Source: Carpediemonas membranifera (Eukaryota; Fornicata). Taken from it: a stretch of 64,000 bases of DNA. Positions 30,269-43,753 of this stretch are shown one piece after another; position 1 is the stretch's first letter, and each line of letters begins with the position of its first letter. The position numbers and the translations under genes are program-made. A model generated the notes under the pieces. That model ran no database searches. It was not told the DNA's origin and saw nothing but the letters and a program-made list of their open reading frames with translations. The DNA lies in the NCBI GenBank assembly GCA_019828565.1, contig JAHDYR010000067.1, positions 744,001-808,000 of the forward strand, written 5' to 3'.

Positions 30269-32476
30269 TTACTCGGGAACTCCACGCTTAACGTCCTCGG
30301 CATCAACAACTCTCTTTTTCGCGATCCTTATCGACTGCCTTGCGCTTGATATAAGTCGTATGAGCCTTTCTCTTACCACCCTTTGAACGTTTGCGGACAA
30401 ATAGCGTCGCATGCTCATCCTTGACGACCACAATAGCTTGCGCCGCAGCCACATCTTCATCAGATCCACGCCGGACCATGCCGGACTCATAAACTTCCGT
30501 CAAATGCATCCGCACAATATACTTGTCATGGTACGTCAACATCTTGACCCAGATAACGACTACAGTCTTGCTCTTCAGAGCTGACCAGGCCATGACACCA
30601 AAGTTGCTGTACCAATCAGTGGCATCGTCGAACATCAGGGTGGGCACGAACACGTTAGACGTCTCAAGCCTCAGCCTCTCGCCAGCATCGGAGAATCCCC
30701 AGGCGCGCACCTCCTCCCTCACTGCTGCCACTTCCTCTGCCGCAAACTTCTTGTCGAACTCGCCATTCTCAACCTTCTGCAGGCAGTAGCCGATGCACAA
30801 TCCATCCGGGTTGACTGCAATCTTCCGCCAACTCTTACGATCTTTTGAGAACTCGCTCGCCTACCTTGTCGTACTCCACGTCGATGTACTTCTGCCTATC
30901 AACGTCGCTCCGTAAGTATATCTGCATAGGGGAACATTGGCAGGCGTCGGAGAGTGCTGTTTGATGATAGCCTTCATCTCTGGCGACAGACCGAGGTCGA
31001 GGGGTGGGACCGTTATGAACTTCTGGCCCCCGTACCTCATCATGGTGCTATTGATCCGAGTCCATAAGGCTCCAGTCACATTGTTCCTCTGGAACAGTAC
31101 CATCAAGGCAGCGAGAGGAACGTAGCGGTCAAGCTCCACTGTTGCCTCCTCGGCGCGCCTGACAAGCTCAGCCCAGTTGTCCTCGAGTTCATCGGCGAGC
31201 GCTTCAAGCCCAGCCTCACTCGCCCGTGCCAACTCTGCTTGAGTAAACTGATGGATCGCCTGATCCTCGGCCTTCTGCTGACCTAACTCAGCTTCAAGTC
31301 TCTTCTGGGACTCCTCAGACTCTCTGTTAGCCTGTTCAAGCGCCTCCCTCGCCTCCCTCTCCTCAGCAAGCCGTTTTATCAAGGGCTCGTACTGCTCCAA
31401 CAAGCGCACAGACTCAGGGACATCATCAAGGCCTGCAATGGTGTCGTCTAGCTGCTGAAGGAGAGAACCAACGGTGTCTCGTGTCGTCCACATCGGACTC
31501 TACGTCGACGTCTTGATCAGACTGTGGCAAAGGAACGCCGTCACCCCTGCATGGCGGCCGGTTCAGAGTGGCCATCGGACTCGGACTCGTCAGTGTCGGA
31601 AAAATTCATCGTGTGTCGTGGACTCTGCGTCGACAACCGGAAGCGGCTGAGGGGCAGCAACGACGGAAGAAGGCTTGGTGGCTGCTGCTGAGCGATCCTG
31701 GGCCCGGACTAACTCCTCTTGGACCTTCATCCAGAGCGGCAGTCGATGAGGCGAGCTCCTTCTCAAGACGAGCGATCTTCCTCTTCAGAGGAGCTGACGG
31801 ATCGAGCGAACCGATCTTAGCCAACTCCTCGGCCAGCTTCTCTGAGCCAGCGAAGGACAGCTTCTTGCTGAGCTGGGCGTGGGCGATAAACTGGCCAAAT
31901 TGGCCTGCCGGAACACGAGAATCGAGTTTCTTCGAGTCCTTGTGGCGCAACACAAGGTGGAATGCGCGGTAAATCTCAACCTGCTTCTCAACAGGGAGCG
32001 AGTCGACGCCGACTAGAGCCTTATGAACAGATTTGGCGGTGAAGTGGTCACAAAACTTCCGTCGGAATGCCCTCAATTGTGTCGGGAGAGTCAAAGTCGA
32101 CCTCGCAGAGGTAGTTGCGGTTAGTTGCGTCACATATCGCGCGTAGTTTGGCAACTCCATAGTCGTGAACGTGCTGGCTTAAAGTGCGCTTCAACGGGAA
32201 CCCGAAAAACAACGTTGATCGTACGAATGCTGATCAGACGGACGCAAACGAAGAACAGAGGGTCATCAGAGACGATGCCGTGATCTTGCAGCCAGGTTAT
32301 ACGGCTCTTTGTGGACGAAAGGGCGTCGTATGCACGGAATGAATCATCTGTGTAAATAGGACCGTGAAAAATGAAATGAAATGAAATGAAAAAAATGAAA
32401 GTGACATACCAGAATCGTCAGGAGCAAGCATTGTCTCCTTCAGTTTGCCGAGAGAGATGATGTCTTCGTTAACCAT
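30269..32476 (-). CDS. gene c, coiled-coil + OTU-like protein (unit 4)
   Basis: Indels near 30845, 31480, 31547, 31604, 31732 and 32071. The two-frame overlap is retained. Confidence 0.5.
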
Positions 32477-33168
32477 TGTCAATTTGGTCCTCAGAAGACT
32501 TTCTCGAAAAAAATGAAATACGTTTTATCTCAATAAATATTGCCAGCTGTCATGTAAATACCTCCGATCAGCCATAAAGACCCAAGAGCTACCCCTTGGC
32601 CGATTTTTCAGCTCATTCTGCACCTGCGCTGTTTTGGCCGTTTTTCGATGGACATCTCCTCGCTCCATTTTTCGATTTTTGTCAATTTGGTCCTCAGAGG
32701 ACACAGATTAAATTTTTTTCAGTGTCCCTCTGAGGACAACATTGACAGGATTTGTAGCTTATCCATGGCCCCCGAAACTGAAATCGCTGAAAGCTCAGAG
32801 ACGTCGTTATATCATCTATAACGGCATCTCTGAGCTTTTTGAGCGCACAGTCTCATCCTGACGTGGAGATCGATGGTGGTGAAAAATGAAGAATTGACTA
32901 GGAGATCTCTACGCTTGCATGCAGCCTTCTATTAGGTTGTTGATGTTGGTTATATGCTTCTTTTTCGTTCTCGATGCGTGTGGATGAGTATTCTGTTGCA
33001 AGATTCATTTTTGATGGACTGATGTTGGTTATAGAGGATAAAGGCACCAGAATGGATCATATGCATGCTATAAACCCGTTCTGTGCCGTTGGAATACCAT
33101 AGCTGCGCAGCAATGTCGAGAGTCACAGTTCATTTCACATTTTCACACGCATTTTTAAGGAAACAACG

Positions 33169-33940
33169 ATGGCAAAGAAGTAAACAAGGCAATATACAGG
33201 CCACTGAAGCTCAAAAGGAGAGGAGAATGGCTCTTTGGCAAGAAAGCGCAGCAAAAGAGCCAGAGCAAGTCCAACAAGTCTACGAAAAACAGCCCGAAAA
33301 AGCTCACAAGACGCCCATTGAGATCGTTCAGACCTTTATCAGCAATTTCCTCCTTAATAATGACGATATTACCCGCGCAAACGGATGGGTTGTCGACTTC
33401 AGCCAGAAGTTTGCCGCCGAGGTCCCTAAGATGAAAGTAGCCTCCTTGAAGAAGGACAAGCTCTACGGCAATCTCCAGTCGGTCGAAGAGATCAGCCGCA
33501 AGTGGCAGGGAGGCGGTGATGAGGACAAGCGTCACCGCTTCAAGGCTCTCCTCAGTCTTGACGCCCAGACAGATGAGCTGGACACGGACGACCCACTCAT
33601 CGCGACTGTCCGCGAGATGGATGATGCCTTTCACCGCATTCCCCATCGCCTACCGGGCTAAAGGTCCATGCCTTCGCTGCTTCATCGTGCGGTGTGACGG
33701 TCGATGACGTCAAGCTCGTCCTGAGCAAGCCTTTGCCGTGACCGCGACGCGGATCTCATCTTCGCCAGACCCACCAGAGTTCTCGAAGAAGGAGGCTAAG
33801 ACACTCAGTCAGCTCACTTCTGTCATTGCCAAGCCCGGAATGCGGAACGTGCTGAGGCTGAATCGCGTGATGTGCTGCGTCGCAAGGTATACCAAGCCAT
33901 CATGAATTACTACTTAGAGTGTTCGGCACAGGAGCTATAA
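33169..33940 (+). pseudogene. gene d, basic protein (unit 4)
   Basis: Indels from the start codon region onward (33176, 33235, 33289, 33642, 33662, 33733, 33784, 33835). Confidence 0.6.
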
Positions 33941-33966
33941 ATTCTTTGTTTTATTTTCATTTCATT

Positions 33967-34895
33967 TTACACTTCTTCGTCATCCTCAACGGAAATATTC
34001 CATTCACTGTCCCAGAAGTTGGCTTTCTTCTCCTTACGCATCTCGGTCCTCGTTTCCTTGATCTCTTTGACCAGTGTGAAAGAACGAAGGTTGTAATGGC
34101 GGATAATCATCAACTTCTGCCTGATTCGGGTGACGTTAGGCCGTTTTGCCGCACGTTCACGGCGCACGGACACACGGGTGCGTTCCACGAACGAGTCAAC
34201 ACTCCTCTTGTCGGAAGCAGGCATCCCATGAGGCGTGCTGATCAAGTCTATTACCATGGTTGGTCACGCGGATCAACGTAGAGCCTTGCATTATCATCCC
34301 ACAGCACTCTGTCGAGGCTCTTGCCGAGGTTGGTCCACTTGTTGGGACCCATCGTGCCCTCCATCGTGACAATGGCAAGTGGGTTGCCCCGTGTCCACCA
34401 GCTGCTCGACCTGCGACGGGTCCGATGACTCCTTGAGGCCAAAGGACGCGCCATGTCCTGGAGTCGCTTGTCGCACTGCAGTCGAGACGAGTTCTTCGGC
34501 GAGATGCTATGCTAAAGAAGCACCCTCGCGAACCCCAAGACCTCTGCAGGGAGACGGCTGTCCGGCGGCCGATGACAAACCGCTCCTGGTGCAGTTGTCC
34601 GCTCCAGGGTCTGCCCCTCCTGTACGACTCGCGGGAAGAGAAGGCATGCAGCGGTGATTTGTCCATCTCAACACAGTGCGATGAGACTGTGTGTTAACAA
34701 GAAGTGTAGTGGGTCTGACATACATGACGAGATGAGTAGTTCAGACAGTCGAGGTTCAAGTCGCTGATCTCTGTTGAAGAAGGCCCTGACCAGACGGCAA
34801 GAGCTCAGACTTGTCTGAAAGCTTGACATATTGAATATAGGCCTTGTGTTGCGATAGAATTCATCGTCGAGCCATGTCGGAAGTGGCGTTTCCAT
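33967..34895 (-). pseudogene. gene e, unrecognised protein (unit 4)
   Basis: Many indels, but the 4-T run near 34144 lets the basic C-terminal region continue in frame from RRERAAK to RPNVTRIRQK. This is the only copy to show that join. Confidence 0.55.
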
Positions 34896-35023
34896 TGTTT
34901 TCGCAGAACAGAGTGGCGTAATGTGAAAATTATTGAAGACTCACCAATGTTGAAAAAGAGATGTGGTAGTTAGGGAAACACCCAAATGGGATGTACTGAC
35001 CAATAGAAACTCCTTTTCACTCA

Positions 35024-36292
35024 CTACTCAGCGCGTGCATGACCGCAGTGCAGCAAACAAGCTCCTCACCCATGTCACGCGCAACTCGCAAACCATCACC
35101 CAGACTCTTCGTCCCATGCCCAAAAAAGCCCAGTATAATCGTTGACGTACTGCCACATCGTCAGCGAGCTCCTGGAAAGGGCGCACCACCGCCGCGTGGC
35201 ATGGAATTGAGTGCCTCTGCCTCCATGTGGCTGCGAATGGCGAACCATGAGGCGAGCTTGTCTGCAGCGATGAGTGGACTCAGACACGACGAAAGCCTGT
35301 TCAGCAGGGGGACTGAGTAGTCCTGGCGACCAGAACGAGTATGCCGGTTAAGAACATGTTGCAGATGAGGGAGTGGTCTGCTCCGGGTCAGAACACAGCA
35401 TCTCTCGATCATGGCCGACCTGTGCAGCTCAGCTCCGGACCTCCTGGTTCGCTAGTGATACTCTCTCAAGAGAACTCCTCGAGGAGTGTAAAAAGAGGAA
35501 TGCAGGAGATGATCGTTGAAGAGAGGCTGGGCAGTGAGCCTGCTGTTGACATAGAGTGTCTGGGCACATGGCTTCTCCCGCCTTATCTGCTTTGCCCAGG
35601 AGAGGGAGCAACGCCAGCTTTGTCTGTGTGCCTGCAGAACTGAGCATGACGTGGAACAGGTGGCACATGGACGCGGCCAAGAAGTGGAATGCGACTTTGC
35701 TGTCGGTGACGAGGCTCGGTTGAGTAGTAAAGAGCCTGAGGAGTATGGCCAGTGCGCATGTAATATCTGGACGGACTCGGGAAAAGCGCTACCGTAATCC
35801 TCGTTCGTGGTGTTCGCCATGCGAGCTCACACGAACTGCTCGTTGCCCGGCAGTGCGGGTCAATGCTGCGAGTTGGATGGCATGCGCTGGAGCTTGCGCT
35901 TGTCTACGGCAGTTGCGTTCCGATCAGCAGCGGGAAGCTGGCGCATAGCCGATGCCACTTGCTCGGCAGGCGGTGCGAGTTGTACGCATGATCGGAGGAC
36001 AAAAGACAGCTCGCTCCGATGTGGATGACTCAGGGCTCTGGCCGGTTCTCGAAGATGGCCCTCTTGTCGGAGAGGATTTTCATACTCCTCTTTCGGGTCC
36101 TGCACACGCGGTCGGGGTGCGGCGTGGAACGCTGCCTTCTGCTCGAGCAAATCATGCAAGGTGACCAGAGGTGCGCCGGAATGGGGTGCAACGCCTTGTG
36201 TCTCGACGGATGCTGTTGAAGGGCTGAATGAAATTGCCCTCCATTACCCTCGATGCCGGATGACAGCTTCTGATGGCCGCGTGATCGCCCAT
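35024..36292 (-). pseudogene. gene f, unrecognised protein (unit 4)
   Basis: Recognisable throughout but indels occur every 20-40 bases; no long frame survives. It has the extra base (GCAGCGAT) near 35268 also seen in unit 1, supporting that version of the last exon. Confidence 0.5.
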
Positions 36293-36463
36293 GAGCGATG
36301 ACTTGGTCGAAGGTGGTGACCTGGTCAGTTCCTCTCTGATCGCGGTATGAGGGCTTGGTGGATCGCTCGACTGCTTCCTCAACAGGAGTTGAAGGGTTTC
36401 CCCTCCTCCGTCAGCTCCTTCTCACCGGCAAGACCTCCAACGAGGTCGGAGGGGGAGTGATGC

Positions 36464-37629
36464 GGTTGAGAACATGAAGCCTGACGGATGTCAGATGGTG
36501 AATCTTGCAGGCGATACTGCAGCTGTCCATCCAGAGCCACAGGGTAGTTTTTGAGTGGTTTGGGAACTCGAGCATGGCGCAGGGTCCTGAAAGGGGCACT
36601 GAGCAACGCTCGAGGTTCGTCTGGTCAGACTCGAGAGCCACTCCCAGGGTGAAGCACCACCTGCTGCGAGATAGTACACGCCATCAGAACCACACCGTTT
36701 CCCGCTTGTCCCAGGTCGAGGCTGTTCAGTCGCTTGCGCCCAGATGGGCGATACGCCCTGCCTTTGAGGACTGGTGGTGCTGGACAGCGTCAGTTCGCTG
36801 TCACTGGTGGAGGGTGGGCGTGGGATCGCTCCCAAAGTATGGTCAAGCGACGAGGTCGTGGTCGAAAAACAGGAGTCGAGCTCGGCTCCGTCGGCTACGA
36901 GTCCCGAGCGGTTCGTGACTCCAAGTGCGACTGCGTGCCGGACATGAGTACGCCGCCATGTTGTATTGCCTGGACGGGACTGAGGCACGAGATGCTCTGT
37001 GAAGGCGCGCTCCTCCTGCAGTGAGGGCCTCTGGGACACCAGGAAATGATTCTGGTGTATCAATGCCAAGGTCCCTTAATGAGCACCTCCGCGGTCTTGT
37101 TCTTCGAGATCGGCGCTTTCCAAAAGCCGGCGGGAGATGTTGTTATGAGCTAAAGGCTCTCGGGTCAGTTGAAAAGCCATTGCGGACGTACATCGGGATC
37201 GATGTGAGCTCCATGATCTCCAGAAGCCCGGCGGAGCGCTCCTCCTGAGTCGTTGTGTCCTGCACAGCTCGCTCTGGATGCGCGTGGGTGCGGTGTAATC
37301 GCCCGTACGAACAGGGTGAGGAGAGTGTCCGTCCGTGTCGGTTGCGGCACGTTGCGGAAGGGACGAGGAGTCAGTCTGGAGGCAGGCAGTCGCTTTGCGT
37401 GGTGAATGCGCGCTGGAGATCGGAGTCCGCCTCCTCCATCTCGCGGAACGAGCTGCTGGCAAATTGCTCGCGCTGAGGATTCTTCTGGCGGAGTTGGGGA
37501 GCCAATTCCGACCGCTGGCTTGGTATGGGCGCGGCCAAGAAGGTAATTCGTGCGCTCAACGCTGGGCGTGGCTGGTCGTGCTATATTATTGTACCGATGT
37601 GGCTCTCGGAGCACAATATGAGCAACCAT
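36464..37629 (-). pseudogene. gene g, unrecognised protein (unit 4)
   Basis: Heavily interrupted. The terminal TTAGGGG region is itself altered, so the g/f stop cannot be judged here. Confidence 0.5.
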
Positions 37630-37958
37630 GATTTCTGTAGAGTTTACAAGATTTTTGCGCAAAAGCTAGGCGCACATGCTGGCGTGTCGCGTGCGAGATC
37701 AAATCAGGCAATTTTGGCTGTTGGCTAAATCTATAGCAGACGCGGCTACAACTGCTGCAGGGTTTCCACTTCAACTGCTTCTCTGGCCGTTTCTACACTA
37801 TTTCACTGAATTTCACCAGTTTCACACAATGGTGGTGAAAGCAATGTCTTTCAGGAGATCCTTCGTTTATGGATGGCGTTGGCTCGAAAGCTGAAAGCCA
37901 GTGTGTGTGTATGAGAGTGCCTGATTAAGATTCATCTGATTTTCATCTTAGTACTTGC

Positions 37959-38900
37959 GAATTTGCTGCTGTATCGCCAATGCGCAGCAAATCTGGATTG
38001 ATCTCGGGCACTATTGCCATGATGAAGGCGACACAAAATAGCTCATTTGCCAACCAGTGCGGCTAGAAAGAAAATGGTAAAAGTTGCATGGATACTGCAT
38101 GGGATGGCCCCCGTTGATGTGTTAAACGGCCATGATCGACAAGACGCTCAACGTCAGCGCCTCTTTGGGCACCTTCTGCGGCGGTGGATCATGCCAATTG
38201 CCGATCTCAGCTCTATGGGGCTAAAGTGCGCTGAGAGCTCTGAGCCAAAGTCTTCTGATTCCATCTTATCGCCGATAAAAAGTGCAAGTACGATGCAGAA
38301 AGATTGAATCTGTCAGAAAACGCAGAACATACTCCCGATGCTGTATGCGACTGTACCACCGTGTCTGGCCTGCTCTGACGGCTCATTCTTTGATTGGTTG
38401 GATTCAGTCATTGGTTCCCGGCGACTGAGAGGAGTTGCGGCTGCTCATATATATCTTTGATACTCTTTAGAACACCTGGAACTTACGCTGGGCAGAGCTT
38501 GGTCATTTGCGTCGCACGCGCTTCTGAGCACTTAGCAAAATGCGAGGAGGCGGGTGCTCGACCACCAATCTCGCACATATGTTACATCAAGCGCGGATAT
38601 GTCGTGCAATGCACTCGCATCTGTCATTTCAGCTTCGCTTCTTAGGACTTCGAACGCCTGAAAGCTTTGACGGAAAGAATTGCGTTTATCCTCCGTATAT
38701 CCCCGGATTTAACTGGCCATTCTAACAGTATGTCCATACTCTCCTCTTGAACCCCATAGAGGTAGTATTCGGCCAAGTCAAGGCCTATGTCGCCGCATTT
38801 TAAGGAAAGGCTTCGTTTGCCCAGTATCCTCCATGCCTTCGACCTGGTCAGGACTCTGACATCCTCCGGACTCTACTCAAAGCATGCTATGCTTTGCAAA
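37959..38900 (+). pseudogene. gene h, DDE_3 transposase (unit 4)
   Basis: Scattered indels, and the 14-bp inverted repeat is damaged. The intron/PYSP region is still recognisable near 38690-38760. Confidence 0.5.
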
Positions 38901-38907
38901 ATGCTGT

Positions 38908-39337
38908 TTATTCAGTAGCGCTGGCTTTGCGGCCACGGAAACATCAGGCACGGAGCTTCTCAAGGCTAGCAACGAATGAGATAACGAGGGAGTACACTTC
39001 GGGCGGACGGGAATGCTGATGAAGGTCGGCTTTTGAGCCTCTCTACGGCGGGGGGACGTAGTCGTTTGGATGACGGTGTCGTGTGAGGGGTCTATAAGAC
39101 GGCTTTGCGGCAGCGCTACGGTTGCAGGTGCATTGTCGATTTCATATGCCCATGCCGCGATGATTTTTCCAGGCAGCAGCGAGCTCATTGTCTCGTACCA
39201 ACTCCTTCATCGCGTTAACGACCACCGCGTCAACGACAGCTGATCGCCGTTTACCTCAATACGCTTTTGAATGGGCATCCATTGGCGTTACGCGACCGGT
39301 AACGCACGGCACTACTGCATGTTACAGTTCTCGACAT
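38908..39337 (-). pseudogene. gene i, CCHC zinc-knuckle protein (unit 4)
   Basis: Recognisable by alignment only, with many indels. Confidence 0.45.
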
Positions 39338-39404
39338 CGGCTTCTCATCAAAAAGTTCTTCTCGCCCAATCAAACTTCTGGACACTTTTAGATCCAAAAC
39401 TGCA

Positions 39405-39754
39405 ATAACCATTTTGCCCTTGATCGGGTTTCGAATGGAAACCTCACTTCGTCAGTTTCTTTATTTGGCGACAGCTTGCACTCACCGCCATGGACTATCA
39501 AAACGATTTTCAGCCCTTTTTCTCAACGACATTCGTTCGAAACGGCCTTCTGCAGCTTCCAACGACAAGTTCGAGGCCTATTCCGCCCAAAGTTCCGACG
39601 ACGAAGCACTATCTGTCCGTATGCTCGTTTCCAGCCGCGTGCTACGCCTGATCCGCCTTCGCATTGACAGCGACGACCTTCCAGATGAAAACGTCCTGTC
39701 GGCGATCTACTCCGCCTTCTTCGCTCCCAAGAGCACTCAGGCCGTTCTGTCTGG
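39405..39754 (+). mobile_element. gypsy A LTR + gag fragment (unit 4)
   Basis: Same content as the others but with errors in both LTR and gag. The junction AAG|GTAAGCAG reads as a degraded GGGTGGCG. Confidence 0.8.
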
Positions 39755-40506
39755 GTGGCGCCTGCAGGACGAGTTCGTTGGCAAGCATTTTCTCCAGGTG
39801 AGAATCGACGCGCGCTGCTCGTATGCCTGGGTCGAAAGTCGACTGCTGTAAAGCAGAGAACTGCGCTATTGTCCGCTCCGGTACAGGTGGCGAAGTAGAT
39901 GTAAACCGAACCGGCTGGTGGTGACGAGGGACCGGCTCACGGAAAGCGAAGAGGATCATGTCTGTACGATTATCGTGAAGGCACAGGAGACTTTCGTTTA
40001 GCGCTCGCGGCTAACGATCATTCTCGACGCGCCAGTGGTCTCGCTGTAGAAGCCAGAAACAACCCGGCAATGCTCTGCAAATTGGCATAGATGTCTGCAG
40101 CCAAACTGTTGCAGCATCGTGCGAGAAGTGTGGGTCGTCGAGACAGAAATCCGACGGCAACTCAAGTGGTGGAGCCACTCGCTCGCGGGCAGATCGAGGA
40201 TGAAAGCCTTCATGCGCTTGTGGTACTCGGAGCTACAGCAAGCCCGGTGACAGTGAAGACCGGGTTCGCGTGAAAGTAGGTGCTTCGGCAGCCATGGACT
40301 GGCTCTCGAGCAGGATAACGATGCGGCGGTTCATGCTTGCTCCAGGGTGAAGGGGCAGTCAGCGTGTACCTGATTCCGTCATATTCCTTCAGGCCCTGGT
40401 TGCGAAGGTCAGAACGCGAGCCTATAGTGATTCCGACATGACGCATTCATACGTGATGAGGATGGTCGCTGATGCGTCTGGTACCAATTTGCCAAGTCCT
40501 CTCCAT
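39755..40506 (-). pseudogene. gene a, CHAT/caspase-like protein (unit 5)
   Basis: Lies wholly in the error-rich zone; no frame longer than about 100 codons. Confidence 0.45.
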
Positions 40507-40691
40507 TTGGCAACTACCACTTTTTTCCAACACTGGTAGCTGGCCGAACCAGCTATAGGGAAGGATATGGACCACAATAAGCAAAGCATTCTGGTGTTAC
40601 AGATAAGATATTGTATGTGTGTCCTTTTACGGTGTGAGACGGCCCCATCAATCCCGAGAAATACCGCGTCCGTTTGCAAGAAAAAAATCAG

Positions 40692-41516
40692 ATGGCGAAG
40701 AAAGGCGCTCCCCACCAAAGCCGCAGCCTGGGGGTATCAGAATACCATTACGTCCACTGCGGGCAGGGACGCCGCCGTCTGCGCCTTCAAAATGATTCTC
40801 AGGAGGATTCCTCAAGCAGAAGATTCCATCATTGAATCCGTTGTGCATACTCGGGCACTGCATCCGGATCTGGTCGCCGCGATCTACCCAAACACTCCCG
40901 AGGAGTCGATCAGGGGAGCTTAAGGGAGGCCGAGGAAGGGACCTTCCTCCCTCGAACCCCCGAGTTGGTTATCCACCCGGCTGACCCACCCCTCCATCCG
41001 TTGCCGTTGAGGTGCAGCCTTGTCTGGCTCCCCGACCACACGGACGTGGGTAGAGGCCTCATTGCAACTGCCGCAATTGAGCCCGGAAAGCTCCTCGGCA
41101 TTTACGCCGGTAGGATTGTGTCCGACGAGGGACTACCACGCGAATAACAGCAACATGGTGTTTGTTCATTGTTCATTATGCCTTTACACGGCATTTCATT
41201 CGACGCTAGCAACCTTCACGTCGACGCCGGCGAAGGTGAAGGCATTAGTGTACACCCTCATCAACCACAGTGAGAGTGACACCAACTGCCAGTTCACCAA
41301 CCGTTTGCTCAAGGACCTTCCAGTCCTTGCGGTTGGAGATCGACGAACGTCATTCGAGGCCGAAGGAGTTTCTTCGTATCAGTTACGGCGAGATCTTCTT
41401 TGATGCGGGTGAGGTCTTAACCATTGCTAGGTTCCCGAGTCTGCCATTTCTCATCCGAACTATCTCACGCAAGGTTCCTGGAGCGGTATCCGGCACTCAA
41501 GAAGCGGAAGAAATGA
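40692..41516 (+). CDS. gene b, SET-domain protein (unit 5)
   Basis: Insertions near 40800, 40815, 40925, 40998, 41129, 41336, 41356 and 41470. The intron acceptor reads ACACGG here instead of ACACAG, so this copy may not splice, if the base is real. Confidence 0.7.
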
Positions 41517-41542
41517 ATTAAAATGTCAAAACGTCTCTCTTT

Positions 41543-43753
41543 TTACTCCGGGAACTCCACGCTTAACGTCCTCGGCATCAACAACTCTCTTTTCGCGATC
41601 CTTATCGACTGCCTTGCGCTTGATATAAGTCGTATGAGCCTTTCTCTTACCACCCTTTGAACGTTTGCGGACAAATAGCGTCGCATGCTCATCCTTGACG
41701 ACCACAATAGCTTGCGCCGCAGCCACATCTTCATCAGATCCACGCCGGACCATGCCGGACTCATAAACTTCCGTCAAATGCATCCGCACAATATACTTGT
41801 CATGGTGCGTCAACATCTTGACCCAGATAACGACTACAGTCTTGCTCTTCAGAGCTGACCAGGCCATGACACCAAAGTTGCTGTACCAATCAGTGGCATC
41901 GTCGAACATCAGGGTGGGCACGAACACGTTAGACGTCTCAAGCCTCAGCCTCTCGCCAGCATCGGAGAATCCCCAGGCGCGCACCTCCTCCCCTCACTGC
42001 TGCCACTTCCTCTGCCGCAAACTTCTTGTCGAACTCGCCATTCTCAACCTTCTGCAGGCGGTAGCCGATGCACAATCCATCCGGGTTGACTGCAATCTTC
42101 CGCCAACTCTTACGATCTTTTGAGAACTCGCTCGCCTACCTTGTCGTACTCCCACGTCGATGTACTTCTGCCTATCAACGTCGCTCCCGTAAGTATATCT
42201 GCATAGGGGAACATTGGCAGGCGTCGGAGAGTGCTGTTTGATGATAGCCTTCATCTCTGGCGACAGACCGAGGTCGAGGGGTGGGACCGTTATGAACTTC
42301 TGGCCCCCGTACCTCATCATGGTGCTATTGATCCGAGTCCATAAGGCTCCAGTCACATTGTTCCTCTGGAACAGTACCATCAAGGCAGCGAGAGGAACGT
42401 AGCGGTCAAGCTCCACTGTTGCCCTCCTCGGCGCGCCTGACAAGCTCAGCCCAGTTGTCCTCGAGTTCATCGGCGAGCGCTTCAAGCCCAGCCTCACTCG
42501 CCCGTGCCAACTCTGCTTGGAGTAAACTGATGGATCGCCTGATCCTCGGCCTTCTGCTGACCTAACTCAGCTTCAAGTCTCTTCTGGGACTCCTCAGACT
42601 CTCTGTTAGCCTGTTCAAGCGCCTCCCTCGCCTCCCTCTCCTCAGCAAGCCGTTTTATCAAGGGCTCGTACTGCTCCAACAAGCGCACAGACTCAGGGAC
42701 ATCATCAAGGCCTGCAATGGTGTCGTCTAGCTGCTGAAGGAGAGAACCAACGGTGTCTGTGTCGTCCACATCGGACTCTACGTCGACGTCTTGATCAGAC
42801 TGTGGCAAAGGAACGCCGTCACCCTGCATGGCGGCCGGTTCAGAGTGGCCATCGGACTCGGACTCGTCAGTGTCGGAAAATTCATCGTGTGTCGTGGACT
42901 CTGCGTCGACAACCGGAAGCGGCTGAGGGGCAGCAACGACGGAAGAAGGCTTGGTGGCTGCTGCTGAGGCGATCCTGGGCCCGGACTAACTCCTCTTGGA
43001 CCTTCATCAGAGCAGCAGTCGATGAGGCGAGCTCCTTCTCAAGACGAGCGATCTTCCTCTTCAGAGGAGCTGACGGATCGAGCGAACCGATCTTAGCCAA
43101 CTCCTCGGCCAGCTTCTCTGAGCCAGCGAAGGACAGCTTCTTGCTGAGCTGGGCGTGGGCGATAAACTGGCCAAATTGGCCTGCCGGAACACGAGAATCG
43201 AGTTTCTTCGAGTCCTTGTGGCGCAACACAAGGTGGAATGCGCGGTAAATCTCAACCTGCTTCTCAACAGGGGAGCGAGTCGACGCCGACTAGAGCCTTA
43301 TGAACAGATTTGGCGGTGAAGTGGTCACAAAACTTCCGTCGGAATGCCCTCAATTGTGTCGGGAGAGTCAAAGTCGACCTCGCAGAGGTAGTTGCGGTTA
43401 GTTGCGTCACATATCGCGCGTAGTTTGGCAACTCCATAGTCGTGAACGTGCTGGCTTAAAGTGCGCTTCAGCAGGGAACCCGAAAACAACGTTGATCGTA
43501 CGAATGCTGATCAGACGGACGCAAACGAAGAACAGAGGGTCATCAGAGACGATGCCGTGATCTTGCAGCCAGGTTATACGGCTCTTTGTGGACGAAAGGG
43601 CGTCGTATGCACGGAATGAATCATCTGTGTAAATAGGACCGTGAAAATGAAATGAAATGAAATGAAAAAAATGAAAGTGACATACCAGAATCGTCAGGGA
43701 GCAAGCATTGTCTCCTTCAGTTTGCCGAGAGAGATGATGTCTTCGTTAACCAT
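41543..43753 (-). CDS. gene c, coiled-coil + OTU-like protein (unit 5)
   Basis: The T run near 41590 is 4 long here and lets the frame pass from DREK to RVVDAEDVKRGV, which supports VKRGVPE as the natural C-terminus. Indels near 41993, 42120, 42152, 42188, 42423, 42520, 42968 and 43270. An extra C near 42187 moves the NVPLCRYTYG frame directly into SDVDRQKYIDV. Confidence 0.5.

Larger units (their letters stand above)
28530..39754. repeat. tandem unit 4 (complete, error-rich right half)
   Basis: Full gene order is retained. From about 33640 onward single-base insertions and deletions occur every few tens of bases, mostly insertions, and even the gag junction is blurred (39750-39760). This pattern fits unpolished long-read consensus better than mutational decay, because non-coding and coding parts are hit alike. 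Confidence 0.93.
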
